Notes under the pieces: generated by a model
Databases searched by the model: none
What the model saw: only the letters and a program-made list of their open reading frames with translations
What the model was told of the DNA's origin: nothing
In this document: one piece after another, positions 12,001-24,220 of the stretch
How the letters are laid out: the number at the start of each line of letters is the position of its first letter
Position numbering within the stretch: the stretch's first letter is position 1
DNA from: Didymella arachidicola
Taxonomy: Eukaryota; Ascomycota; Dothideomycetes; Pleosporales; Didymellaceae
Direction: 5' to 3'
DNA length: 64,000 nt
NCBI GenBank assembly: GCA_016630955.3
Contig: CM049994.1
Location: 620,001-684,000 of the forward strand
Position numbers and translations under genes: made by a program

Positions 12001-15000
12001 GATTAAGAGTAGAAGTGTGCAGGCCGTAAGCTTTGTAGACTATAAGATATGCTCTGAGAAAGGCGCCCAAAAGTCCCGAGCCCTGGTACCCGGTAGACCA
12101 GTACAGGACTCCACTAGACCAACCGAGAGCAATCGAGCAAGTGGCGCAAAGTAAACATGGAGGGTATCGAACGCAGATGTAATCGCTGGAGGTGTAGAAG
12201 AGGAAGAGGGTCCTCGGCGCCGGAAATGCGACTGCAAAACGTTTGTTGATGTGCGACGCGGCGGGGAGTTGGGGCTGTTCTAGACCGGGACGCTGGTGGT
12301 AGATCAGTAGCTCGGCAGTGTTCTAGGCCACGCTGAGGGTCGTATACGATGCGTGCGCGGTGTCCTGGAAGACTGCTGCTAGGAGAGGTGAGAAGTGAAG
12401 TTGGCTGGATCAGCAGGCACGGCAGGCGCAACGCGAGTGTCAAATTCTCGGGTATTGTTGTAATGCAGAGCGCTCTTCTACAAGCAGTTCTAGAACGTCA
12501 CGTTTTCGGAGCTGCTAGACAAAATGACGTTTTCGGGTTGGAAAAGACATTTTGAAAGCGCTAGTAGTGGGGCGCAGGAAAGACATCCGTTGCTCACGAT
12601 TCGAATACAGAGACAGCTCGTTGAAGGGGTGAAACTGGGGATGCTCCATTTAAATGTGTGCAAGGTCCACCGATCCGCGCCGATCATCCTAATGCTTTTC
12701 AAGGTTTGTGTGTTTTATGCTTCAGGCGAGCGCAGGAAGTGCACTCAGCAGATACCGCTGTATTCGTAGAGAGCTGGAGGGTTTAGTATGCAAGTCGAGC
12801 ACATCTCGCGGCCGCCTGGTGACCTTGATAGTACGATCTGACAGCTTCAGCCAAGGTAGTCGCATCCCTGCTCACCAGACGATGGATCGGCCCTGTCCAG
12901 CCTCGCATGACAGCCTTGCACAACTTGCTCATGTGCAGTCTGCAAGGCTGCACTTGCCGCACCGATCTTCAGCTATGGGAACTAGGATGCAGCCTCTGCA
13001 GGTCCGTCGAACCAGCACATGGGACAAAACCATACGAGCAGTTCTGTATGTTGACCGGCGCCTGGATCATGAACTTTGGAATGCCCTGATCACAGTGCAC
13101 GTGATCGTGATGACTCGGTCTTGGCATGCCCGCGGAAGCTCACAACAGCTGTCTTTCTTGTAGGCACTATCATTGAGACCGCGCCGACTATACAGGCACC
13201 CAAAATATTCTCAGAGACGTACACCAAGGGACTGCATTACGTTGTAGACGGTCAGAATGTTCACTTTCGGCCTCGGTGGCCTCTTCTATGGTAGGTTGTG
13301 ATCGTCTTCGACTAGGTACAGCAACAACTAATTGCTCGCAGTCGCTGTTCTCCTCATCAATGCGATAGCTATCCTTTCAGAAGACCGCTTTCTCGCCCGC
13401 AGTACGTCGAACCCTCCATTGAAACCGCTTTCGATCCCACTACCCCTCCTACACCGCGCAAATGCGTTGCCTTGATATGCACGCAACAATGTCGAGCCTG
13501 GCAATGCGCTGTTCTACAAACATACGAAGAGCGAAATATGCTGACAGTTCGTGAAAGTTGGCTGGACAGCGGGCGCAGCGGATCCAGGCTTTGGGCAACG
13601 AGATGATGCGAGCATAAAGGCACGATTGATCAACCTGGTATCCTCAGTACGGACACTTATGAGAAGTATGTCAGCAGCCCACTTGAGTGATTTAGGAGCT
13701 GCTATCATATGTGGCAGTATGGTACCCTTACAATGAACATTGCTGACGCAGCATAGTACCGCTCATGTTCATCAACACCCTCATGATAGTGTATCTGTTG
13801 GTCCTCGGTTGAGCGAAACGCGCACTCCTCAGTACTATTCAAAGGCGATGCTACATACAGGATACCAGCATAGCAAGCGCAACAATCGAGCCGAGGCGTG
13901 GCCTTAAGCAAAGGGAACGGATCGAGACGCCGGGCAAGGCATGGAGAAGGACAATGCAAGGCCGATGAACAGCACACTGTCTAGCTGCACCCAAGCTGTC
14001 TGAATCTCACCTGTGAATACACGAAAGTACAGCGTTAGGATACATGGCTTCAGACTTGTCGCCAGGCACTGCTATGGTAAATCAAGAGGCAGACGACTAT
14101 GTGAGACTTGCTGCGGACCTGCTGCGAGATGCCGCATGCACTGGACAACATGCCCAGACTTCACTTTAGCAACAAGCCTTCCGCAACAGCATCAATACTT
14201 AAGCTTGGTCAAGTCGCCTCTGTGCTCTAGCGTTGTTTCCGTTCTGAACACGTTGATCTATGATAACCCCCCTTTGACACATTTTCACACAGAGTGACTT
14301 CGAACACTGGCGAATACACGCAAGCTACATAAAGCTTGGTGTTAATTCAATGCGAGAGCTTCTATGATATGGTGTCTCGCATCAAGCGCAAACATTGCCG
14401 TACTGCCACTGCCGCTCCTAGACCCACAAATGGATGTCAACGATAACCGGAGAGTGACTCAGCATACGTCGCTATTATGACGACGTACGTCCGAGGGATG
14501 ACTCCAGGTAAGACAGGTGCTGCTGACTGTAGTATTGCAGAACGGATATGAATCATCAACATTCCGGAGACGTCGATCTATGCTTGGTCTACACTGATGC
14601 ACCGGATCTGTAGGCTTCAAACAGTCTGTCTTGTGACGAACCTCTGCTGCTGAGTAGAACGTCAAGTATATGAGATGTGGATTTCGTCACGGCGGGAGGC
14701 TCACTCCCCTACTGACGACCGGATATCTAACCGTGTGACATCCAGAAGATATGTGGTCTCGCAAAACTGATATATTGTAGTGATCACGACGCCGTACTGA
14801 GCATTATACATTGCATTCCGAGGAGGTTCAGCGTAGCTAGCTCAACACAACACAACACACATGTCTCACATGGAAGAAACCACACATATGCAATGGTGAC
14901 GAAAGCTCTGTTTTTTCGGGTCCAGCTGCGCTGCGAAACGATTATGCACAAAATTTGCTGCTATGTGCAACCCTTCATCACCTCTGGATAATCAACCAAC

Positions 15001-15044
15001 TCGCTTCCGAAACTTGACATAACCCAACGGTGAAGGTACGATGC
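12001..15044. other. 3-kb gene-poor gap
   Basis: No gene supported. Open frames stay below about 150 codons and lack motifs. The left part is the promoter and 5' leader of the histidine kinase gene, and the right part is the 3' flank of creB. A perfect TGACTCA lies near 14456, within chance expectation. Short CACAA runs around 14841-14860 are the only simple sequence noticed. Confidence 0.5.
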
Positions 15045-17378
15045 TTAAAACTTGAACACGCTCTTTTTTCTGCCCAGACCGTTACCTTTGGGCTCGTCTC
15101 CGTTGCCAGCTGCTTCGTCGCCATTACCCTCCCCCTTATCTTTACTCCCCCAGAATTTGGGCTTGCCCTTCAAACTCATGCTGCTGTGTCTGAACCTGCT
15201 GAGTCCAGACGGCTTGCCAAGAACACCAGCGCCATTGGCTTCTTTCGGTGTGCCCGGAGCAGTAGAGCTGTCCTCAGTACCGCGCTTCTTGTTCTCTTCT
15301 AGAGCTGTCTCTTTGCTTGCTGCCAGAGCAGCCTGTAGTTCTTCTTCCTGCCTCTTGTAATTCGCCCGGCGCTGCTTCTCCATCTCTTTCCGCTTCTCCT
15401 TGGCTTGTGCTTCCAGCTCCTTCTCTGCAGCTTTGCGTTCTTTCTCTTCAGCTTTGTTCTTCTTGCCGAAGAGACCTAGTCCAGCATTGCTCTTCTTCGA
15501 GCTTAGTACGGGTATGTTGGTGCTGACGTGTTCGACAGGATGGACATGTTCGGTAGCGTTGAGGGCAGGAGCGGTAATGGCGTGATTGAGACTCGCAAGT
15601 TGGTCGTCCTCCTCGATTGTGGGTGTCTGTACTGATAGGTGATGTGCGTGACCGAAGCCATTTGGCTGGCCGTTCGTCCTTGGTGACGTAGCGCTGACCG
15701 CAACAGCTTCGGGATTCAACTCTGATGCCTGCTTCGCGGCAGCCTCGCGGGCGTCAGCCTCTTGCTCCTTCATCATGGCTTCCTCTGTTGTCTCTTGGTA
15801 GAAGAGAACATATGCGCACGCAAGTACATTCTCGCCACCGAAAAAATTGCGCACGTAGGCCTTATCCACAGGCTCAACCATCTCGTCGTCAAAGAGAAGC
15901 CAGCCACGGTCTTGTGTCTTGATGATGGACACGTAGTGGCCATGATACGGACCACCACCGATGTGGACAACAACAGCGTACAGCTCGTATAATCTGTCTG
16001 GGTCTTCTGCGTCGTCTGTGGTGTTGAATAGGCGGAGATAGTACGGGTATACTACGCGATGGAAGAGCTTCTGTAGCCGTTGCAGATCCTCTGTATACTT
16101 GAAACGTTTTAGGTGCAACGCTAAGATCTTCGGTAACCGTTTGATCTTCATTCGTTTCTCGGCTTCTTGCAAGCCTCCGCAATTGTCGCAGTGGAACTTG
16201 TTGCGCTCGCACAACATCTCTTCTTCTGAGAACTTTCGTAGACAGCTGGTGACTGACGAGTGCTGCTCGAGATCGACGGACAAATCCAGGAACGCCTCAT
16301 CTCTCTGAGAGGTATTCTCGCACGTCAGACATCTTGTCTCAGATGTGAGCGTGCCCTCGAAAAGCTCATGCACCCAGCCAGTGTTCAGATTGTTGCTCTT
16401 CGCAGGTGCGACAACACCATCTTGCTCAGGTTCGCCGATTTCAGTTATTCGTGACTTGGAGAACTGCTCCACGTTCTCGACGACTTCGTTTAGCAGCAGG
16501 TTCAAGAACTCGTGTGCGTCCTGGTGCATTGGTGTACGGAACATTTCGTTGTCTCTGCGAAGAATTTCGAGGAATTTGTGCGGGCTTACTACACCCATAC
16601 GTGACCTGTGCGCTATCACTGCCTCGAAGATGTCTTTTAGCGATGTGAATAGCGACTCGGACATGCCGTACGCTTTTGCGTTCTCGTAGTCCATGGTCAG
16701 AACCGGGCCAGCTGCCAAAGCTTGCTTCTTCTTGTACTCGGGCGAGTCTTTGCTGTCTTCTGGTTTGGGAGGTTGCCCGGGAGCGCCTGGCGTGGTGGCT
16801 GGCTTGCCTGGTGCCTTTGATGTTGGGCTTGATAGGGAGTTCCGCCCTGTCGGCGACAGCGCTGACTGTGGTCCATTCTGGAGGTTTGTGTTGATGCGTG
16901 GAAGGGACTGCGGGCGTTCGAGGGACTCGGGGGCGGAGCGAGCCGGGAAATTGATGACCTGGTCTCGAAAGGGCACCGAGTAGTAGAGACACTGCACGAC
17001 CGAGTTGCAGTAGCTGGTGGGGAGTGTCAGTGGGTGCGGTGTTGGCAGGGGCTGACGTAGTGTGCGTACCAGGTGCTTCCAAACTGCAGGCACAACCGTG
17101 TCAGCATGCAACGTCCCCGCGGTGCAGTTGCGCGGGCGCACTCACATTCTCGAAGCCAAAGAATTTGTCGCTGCCGTCGCCGCGCAGAGGCCCGGCATTT
17201 GCCAGCAGCTTCTCCAGCGGCGTCGGCTCGGGCGCGTTCGGGTCTTTCTTCGCGACCGGGTGGCCAGTTGCTGGGCTGGCCGGGGCCTGCAGCGGCGTCA
17301 GTGGGTGCCATTGCGCGGGCTGCAGCGTCCGGAGGCACTTACAGCGCCCGACTTGAGGCGGCCGAAGAACGAGCTCAT
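15045..17378 (-). CDS. creB: ubiquitin carboxyl-terminal hydrolase CreB
   Basis: Four exons: 17378-17343, 17286-17146, a 14-nt microexon 17083-17070, and 17013-15045, giving 719 residues. The protein starts MSSFFGRLKSGA and continues through PLEKLL...DKFFGFEN, the N-terminus typical of CreB. The Cys box FGSTCYCNS has catalytic Cys64, whose codon is split by intron 3, and oxyanion Asn59. The His box is GHYVS (His about 423) with FDDE following. Two CxxC pairs (about 292/295 and 339/342) form the zinc ribbon of the fingers region. The C-terminus is a Lys/Glu-rich coiled coil (about 540-640), as in CreB. In Aspergillus, CreB with the WD protein CreC removes ubiquitin from targets in carbon catabolite repression. 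The yeast counterparts are Ubp9/Ubp13. Introns of 56, 62 and 56 nt all have GT..AG ends. Active-site elements are intact, so an active enzyme is expected. Confidence 0.92.
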
Positions 17379-18437
17379 GGTGGCAGCTCGCAGCGACGGG
17401 CGCACAGAACAGTGGGGGGCGGGCGAGGCAGTTGTCGTTCAAGCGGCGCAGGGCATATGCGGCGCGGACTTAGGCCGTTGCAGCGCAGAGCGGATGCTGG
17501 GGAAGAGGGCCCGGGTGACGTCGTGAACGCGCGGAGGGCAGCATGGGGAGGGAGCAAGGAAGCGAGGGAGCGAGGGAGCGAGGCAGCAGTGGAGAAGTCG
17601 TAGGATGCAGCACACGCACGGCACAGTTCGCAGCCCAGCACACACGAGACGACACGGCCGGTGGTCTTGAATCGACCCGAGAGCGACGAGGCTCGGAGGA
17701 GCTAGAGACGGCCTGCTCTTCCTAGTTCACGCGAACTCCGAGCGCCTGGTCTCTTCCCCCACAACTGCTCGACCGACCCCACTCTGCCATGCGTCAACCC
17801 TGCAGCCCGTGGTGAAAGTCCACCGTGATCGACAGTGTCACAGTGTTACAAGTCACAACGGCTGCAGGGCGTCAAAGACAGGACCAACCCGTGTTCCAGG
17901 TCCACGTTGCTTGTGGCCTCCGGGCACTCAGGCACTGCACGCTGGCGCCGACACGTTGCTTGGCCGCGTGTTAGCTTAGTGTACTGGTCGTCCCCGTACC
18001 GTGGTCATCAGGTCGATTCCAAACCATATCTTGTAGCCGTTCGGCGGCTAATGCTGCGAACACACGCTGATCCTTCTAGAAGGTGCATCGTAAGCAACAC
18101 ACGCCCAGTCTGAGTAGTCATACGGCCTATTACTGGATTGCTTTTCGCAAGCCACGTTGGCAGATGATGCCATTGTGTTCGAGCGGGCTTTGTTTATCCG
18201 CCTGCTCACCTGCTCGACGCCACAGACACGAACAGAAATGGCGCAAAAATGCACTAATCCTTCACGAAGCCTCCTAGCCATTTAGCCGCCTCCGGCTTCG
18301 ATCCCCAGCGTCACTGACCATATCTGCCTGAGGCCTAACTCTCCCCCAAACGCCGCTGAAATGCTGGTGCCACGCAGTCGAATGCATAAGTGTACATGTT
18401 GATACAACACAAAGTAAGAAAGAACGTGAAGAATGTT
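17379..18437. other. creB promoter and kdmA 3' flank
   Basis: No gene is supported. The creB-proximal half is GC-rich with purine-rich GAGGGAGC repeats near 17555-17585. It contains SYGGRG-type motifs that could bind CreA (for example GTGGGG near 17411 and CTGGGG near 17497). Such short motifs are common by chance in GC-rich DNA. Confidence 0.45.
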
Positions 18438-21400
18438 TTACAGCCGCCGAAGTCGCTTGCCGGCTCCCAGCTCAATGGCTGTCCGACTGTTGAGTATCAG
18501 GTCCTCATTCCCGCCAGGTGGAGGGTGTTTCTGGATATACTCTTGTCGAATGCGTGCAGCCTCAGTATCCCATCGAGCAACCCGCTCTTTGAAATCGGCT
18601 GCGCTCGAACTCGCACTCTCTCGTGCGTTGTCAGCCAGGTCTTGGTACGGCTTCTTCGTATCTTCGCCTGCCGTGCGCCATTTGAGACCAATAGCGATGC
18701 GCACCTCCTGCTTAGTAGCCTTTGCTTCTGGGTTTCCGGTAGCAGTGACACGGGCATCGTCACACTCCTTTTTAACGATATACCAGTAGTCTTTTGTGAA
18801 AAGCAAGAACGGGTTAACTCCAGATCGTCCTGGCTTTATCGGCCTCTCGCCAATCTCATCCAGAATGGCACCTATGATGGCTGCCTCATAGTCTTCGTCT
18901 CGTTGGGCCCGCGCCGTCTTTGTGATTTGTGTAGGTAAGACTGCAGGGGCGAATCCTGGCTTAAAGTCGGCGAAAGAGGGGGTTGCAGGCTGCTCGAGCT
19001 TAATTTTCCTTTCCACCAGCGGGCTGGGAACTTCGATTGGCCCGGTCATTATTTCATACACCTCAGCAGCAGCTCGAAGACCTGACAAATATGCACCGTG
19101 AACCGTAGCAGGATGTGTTCCGCATGTCGCCTCGCCTGCGAAATGCAATGGACCATGAGGACGTGCCATCATATCGTAATCGCCCGTTTGTGTCTTCGCG
19201 CCGACGTACGAGTAACTTCCTCGAGCAAATGGATCCTTCTTCCACCGCGTGACAATGGTCTCTGTTGGTAACGGAACTGCATTCGGCGCAAACATGGAAT
19301 CGAGCCGGTCGGTGACTTCCTTGACGAGTTGATCGTTCGACGTTGACTCGGCGTAGTGGGCAGAGTCGCCAGCAAGAAGCGCAACGAGTGTTGGCTTGCC
19401 ACTGGTCTTGATGCAATTCCAAAATAGATAAAACCTCCCCCTTCGTGCGTTGTAGTCTTCGGGTCGGAGGCTCGCCTCATGCTCAGCTTCGTTCAGCAGG
19501 CCGAACATGTCGCGTTCCGGCTCCCAGAATGCTTTTTCGTATACGAGGATGATCTATGAATACCGTTAGTCAAGAACAGGTGACAGAGGTCCAGGGACTC
19601 GCCTTGTTGAGCAGCCCGAAGCCCATGCGCTCGATCACACCCTGCTTCCAGTCTGGCAGAGGCGGCTGGAACGTTATGGACCCCGATTTCAACACCCCCA
19701 AAGGTGTCGTCAAAATCACACGATCGGCCTCAAAAGTCTGTCCGTTTGTCGATTCGATTGTGACTGCCTTTCTGGTTGGCTCACCGTTTATGGTGTAGCG
19801 GATTGACTGGATCGGAGTATTGAAGCGAACGTCCAGCTGGTCAGGGCACTTCCACAGTCCCCGTGGAACCTGCTGGTAACCTCCAATGACTTCTGAATGC
19901 TCCCCTTCGAACTCATTGCCCATGTCCTGATCCCAGCCACTCAGACTGAGCTTGTTAACACTAACCGCATTGGCGTATTCGAGGTTGGCGTGATGCCAAC
20001 TAAGTAGACGCATGTCTCTGGGCTTTATGTCGACAATGGACTGATATTGCTTGATGCCCTCGTCCATCGTTTGGCCTAACGTTGGAAACTCGGAGGTCTT
20101 CGCAACAGCATCTAAGTCTACGTTCTGAGACATTGACACTCCTGGTTTGACATTCCACCCTAGACTTTGTATTGCCTCGGCTGCCGTGATGTTCGGGTTG
20201 AAGCCAGCACTCAACTGGTAGGCCCTTCCAGCTAGCTTCTCTACTCCTGTTGTGGGCTTTTCTTCTGTTGTCGACGCCGTGCTCTTCGCATTCACGGACA
20301 GGGGTGTCTCAGAATTCTCCAATTCTGCAATCGTCGGTCCGCCGTTGTCGTTCGCATCGCGACCGAAAACAATCAGATTCCGATCACCCTCTACTATCCG
20401 TTGTGTCGGCGCTTTGTTTCGATAGACGCTCGCTCGTTCCAGGACATCGTTGTACAGCTTTTCAACCAGCATGTCCTGGTCCCTTTCTACGACCGTCCCG
20501 TCGTAGTCGTAAAGGATCGTGTTATCGCGCAGACCGTGATATGGAATTCCGAGCTGGCCACGGATGATGGCGTTCAGTGGATTACCATGTTCGAAACCTG
20601 TCACAATCTGTGCGCCCATTTCAGCTGTACAACGATGACCAGCAGGAAGAGTCGAGTTGGATTGGTTGAGAAATGGGTGAGAATACACTCTACCACCTAC
20701 ACGCGGACGAGCCTCGAGTAGGATGATTTTCGGTGGACGTTCACCCTCGCTTGTGCCCTGGTCTGCCAGCTGGGCAAAGAGCGCCTGCAATTGTCTTGCG
20801 CAACCCAGACCAGACATCCCAGCGCCGACTACAACGATTGTACGCTGCAACGTATCTTTTGTTTTCTTCCTTGACAGTGCGGGCGAGGTGTCCGGAACCT
20901 CTACGCAACCAAAGTTGATATAACCGTTCCTGAGAAGCCACTGGTAAGCAACCTTTGCCAAGTTGAAAAAGCGCTTGTCTCGGGTGCAGCCTGCAGCTTC
21001 TTCAAATGAGACATAAACAAGTGGATTGCGATGCCATAGTCGCAGGATTGCATTCCGGATGTTGAGGTAAATGGTGACTTGCGCATGGTTGACGTGGTTG
21101 CGCAGCAGCCTGTATTCCGCTGGATGTAACGCAAACGGATTCAATCTACTGCTCTCCGCTGCCAGAATGCATTGTCTTCCAAACTCTGGCCACGAGAGCT
21201 CAGATGGTATGCTTGAGTTCGCCCTCAACTCGACCGTTTTGCCTTTGGGTATACCGCTGAGGCGCTGCTTCGACGGGCGCTCATGGGATTGTAGGATTTC
21301 AGGAGTCGATGACTGTTGAGATTCGCGGCTCAAGCTTTGCGGTGTTCTTGTCATGAAGTCGTGCTTAAGGGAAGTGTCCTTCAGTTTCGACAACCCATCT

Positions 21401-21837
21401 GGGTGATGCGACAGGTTTCCATTAACAGCTTTTGATATTGAACTGGCGGCTTGATTTGAAAAGCCCCCGTTGATGCCATGTGAACCACTCCCGACCTTTG
21501 AGTGTGGCGTGTTTGGATACGGCAGTGGCGACGGAGTGAGGTTGAGGCCATATATATTGGAGGAGATACCGGGCGTGGAATCATCTGCCTCGTCTCTGCC
21601 GCTTTGATGACTGAGTTCCGATGTGTCGTTGGCATCGCCATAGTGCACAGACGATGTCGCCGAGTCTCTATCATAGCCTATGTTACTAAGCCCGGGCATA
21701 GGAGCGATGCCACCCTTGAGATGTATGCTTTCATGCGACATTGGCAGCGACAAGAAGTCATTGTGAGACTGATCGAACATGTCCGAGTCGTCATCGAGGG
21801 TGTTTGTGTCGGTCGTGGATGCGAACGCGGAAAACAT
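18438..21837 (-). CDS. kdmA: LSD1/KdmA-type histone demethylase with HMG box
   Basis: Two exons, 21837-19603 and 19553-18438, give 1116 residues. The start is the first in-frame ATG (MFSAFAS...); the frame is open further upstream but has no ATG there. After a disordered N-terminus come a SWIRM domain (about 211-315), the FAD dinucleotide motif VVVGAGMSG (about 335-343), the amine-oxidase fold with MGFGLLNK, and GEATCGTHPATVHGAY near the end of the oxidase. An HMG box (about 988-1080) follows. Lys745 in LLNK corresponds to the catalytic Lys661 of human LSD1. Family members demethylate histone H3 lysines using FAD in the nucleus, and the HMG box is characteristic of Aspergillus KdmA. The 49-nt intron (19554-19602) begins GC rather than GT (AAG|GCGAGT..CATAG); no GT alternative keeps LLNK-IILVYEKAFW intact. 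Confidence 0.92.
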
Positions 21838-23331
21838 GATTGATGGCGTCCGCCCGTGAGGGATGAATTCGTGCGAACACCTGATATATGGCCGCAAGCG
21901 GGCTACAGGTTGTGGCGCGCCATGCGACAATATGTAGAAGGGAATCGAGACAGGTAGCGAATGCTGTCAGGTCGTGCAAGCACAGAAGATTTCGATGTTG
22001 TAAAGATGTTAGACCTCATGCGCCGCGCGCATCGAGTGCAGAGGTTGGAGCACGGGAAACTAGCAGCACCGGTGGCCATTCCATGTTCGGCAGCCGCGCT
22101 TGGAGCCATCCCTGCGCAACTCCAAAGCCCGCCACCCCTCATTATCGTCATTCGCAGCCCGACTTCACGCCTCGAATCTTGCTGCAACCTGCAACCCAAA
22201 GACATGCGCGTAACCAACGGCCACCTTGCCTGATCAGGCTGGGTTAACAGGCATCGTACATTTGGAAGGCTGACCCACCCTTCTGGAAGCGAGGCGTATC
22301 GCGACACTGTGCCTCCTCAGACTGGTGCCAGTCATTGCACGTATGCGTTCACGACCTCGACGTCAGACCAATGACAATATGGTGCATCATCCCAAGCTCA
22401 AAAATTGATATGAACCGTTGACAGTCGTTCTGGGGTAAGTGGCACACGGTGAGCAGAGGCGAAGAAGTTGCCGCACGCTGGTCACACAAACAATGCACGA
22501 AGCAGGTGGGTTGTGGAGTCTCAAGTATGCTGCATTTCAAGAAACTTCGTATGGTCGACTCGTCGCTATTCTTGAGCTTCCATTGTGTCTCGAAGGTCCC
22601 TACTGATGAAGACTTCCTGTATTTCGTTTGAGGCGAGTGCATCGCTTTGAGCAGAACCTGCAGCAGCGGCAGCTATAACAATATAAGCATAGGTGTCATG
22701 TACAAGGTATGTTCTAGCGATTTCGCGTCGTTATCCCAGAAGGGCTGAGCTGATCCAGGCGACAGCAGTCATAACCAATTTCTCGAACCTTAACCCTTTG
22801 ACGGCCACCTACATACGTTGCAACCGAACGCATATCGAAAGGAATTGTGCCGAAGCTGCATTGGTTGAAGCCAACAAAGCGCAGCATTCCACATCAGGCC
22901 AAGACCTCGTGGGATTAGACGGTTGTAGCGCGGGGCACAATATATCATATACAACATAGGATATCATTCATGTAAATTCGTGGTCATGATGCGCATACGC
23001 GCTCTACAGATGTGGACAAGGCATGAGATCCGAGCTACGCTGTCAGAAAGCTTGCGCTACAGAACGAGTTGCCGGATTGCAAATCTTGAGGGATACAGGA
23101 TGCTAGAGGATGCTTTCAGTCAATTCATAAGAAGAATTTCAGACGTTTCCATTGTAATCGAGACAAACTTGTCGGTCCAGTTCCTGCGGACTGGACACCT
23201 GCATGCAAGATCGAGCTCGCACGTGATGCGACGGGAAGCGCACGGCCAGCCGCACCGTATTTCGTCTGACGTAAGAATGGATCCCCGAGCAACGGTGTTT
23301 ACCAGCAACAACACTCCCCGCGAAACGAACC
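21838..23331. other. divergent intergenic region kdmA/lcl3
   Basis: About 1.5 kb between two divergent genes. Small frames are present on both strands, but none has a motif or a splice partner. It is read as the two promoters and 5' leaders. Confidence 0.5.
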
Positions 23332-24220
23332 ATGCGATGGCAGTGGTCAGGCGGCGAAGATGAGCAGAAGAAGTCCGGCCTTACAGCATGGACCGAGTCA
23401 TACAGTTCAAATGACTGGCGGGCGTCACTTCTTGAGCCCGGGACCCTGATCCCGTCTCTTGCGCTCACGGTGACCACTGTCGCTTGTGCACGCCTGTACA
23501 AATCCTACCTACGAAGAATACCTACTGTCAATCACATCAAACCTGACTACTTTCGACGTAGAAGCCTCTTTGGTCAAGTTACGAGCGTTGGAGATGCAGA
23601 CAACTTCAGGCTGTATCATACGCCTGGTGGACGACTAGCGGGCTGGGGCTGGTTGCCCTGGAAGACTGTACCGACAAAGCGGGATCAACTCATGAAGCAG
23701 ACAGTAAGCCAACTATCCTTGAGAAGCCACAGCATCTCTCATCTCCTGCGCACCACGTTACTGACACAAAGTGAAGCTCCACATCCGAATCGCTGGAGTC
23801 GATGCACCAGAGCTTGCGCATTGGGGCCGAGAGGCCCAGCCGTACTCGAAAGAAGCCCTTGACATGCTCACCGATCTCGTCCATAACCGCCGAGTTCGCG
23901 TGCAACTATACAGACGCGATCAGTATGACCGAGTTGTGGCACAAGTCTACGTGCGCAGATGGTTGTTCAAGAAAGACGTGGGTTTGGAGATGCTAAAGGC
24001 TGGTCTAGCCACTGTATATGAAGCCAAGTCTGGAGCTGAATTTGGTACTTCTGAGGAGAAGTACCGTGCTGCTGAAGAGCAGGCCAAAGAGCGTAAGGTT
24101 GGAATGTGGTCGAAGCCTGGTTTGCTACAGAGACTGGCTGGCACAACGGCAAAGGCGCCAGAAAGCCCACGAGAGTACAAGACTAGACATGCGGCGGCAG
24201 AGAAGCAAAAGAAGACGTGA
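23332..24220 (+). CDS. lcl3: Lcl3, membrane-anchored SNase-like endonuclease
   Basis: Two exons, 23332-23703 and 23777-24220, give 271 residues, the normal length of the fungal Lcl3 family. The intron (73 nt, GTAAGC..GTGAAG) restores the family sequence KQT-LHIRIAGVDAPELAHWG. A short N-terminus (MRWQWSGG) leads into one membrane segment (about 40-60, IPSLALTVTTVACARLY), followed by RRSLFG, VTSVGDADNF and the staphylococcal-nuclease fold. Catalytic-type residues are visible: RIAGVDAPE, RRDQYDRVVA and RKVGMW. Family knowledge places yeast Lcl3 at mitochondria, with calcium-dependent nuclease activity predicted by homology; its biological role is little known. Confidence 0.93.

Noticed and set aside
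17073..17603. 176-codon plus-strand frame over the creB 5' region
   Set aside because: GC-rich Arg/Ala-rich antisense reading across creB exons 1-3 and promoter, with no motif.
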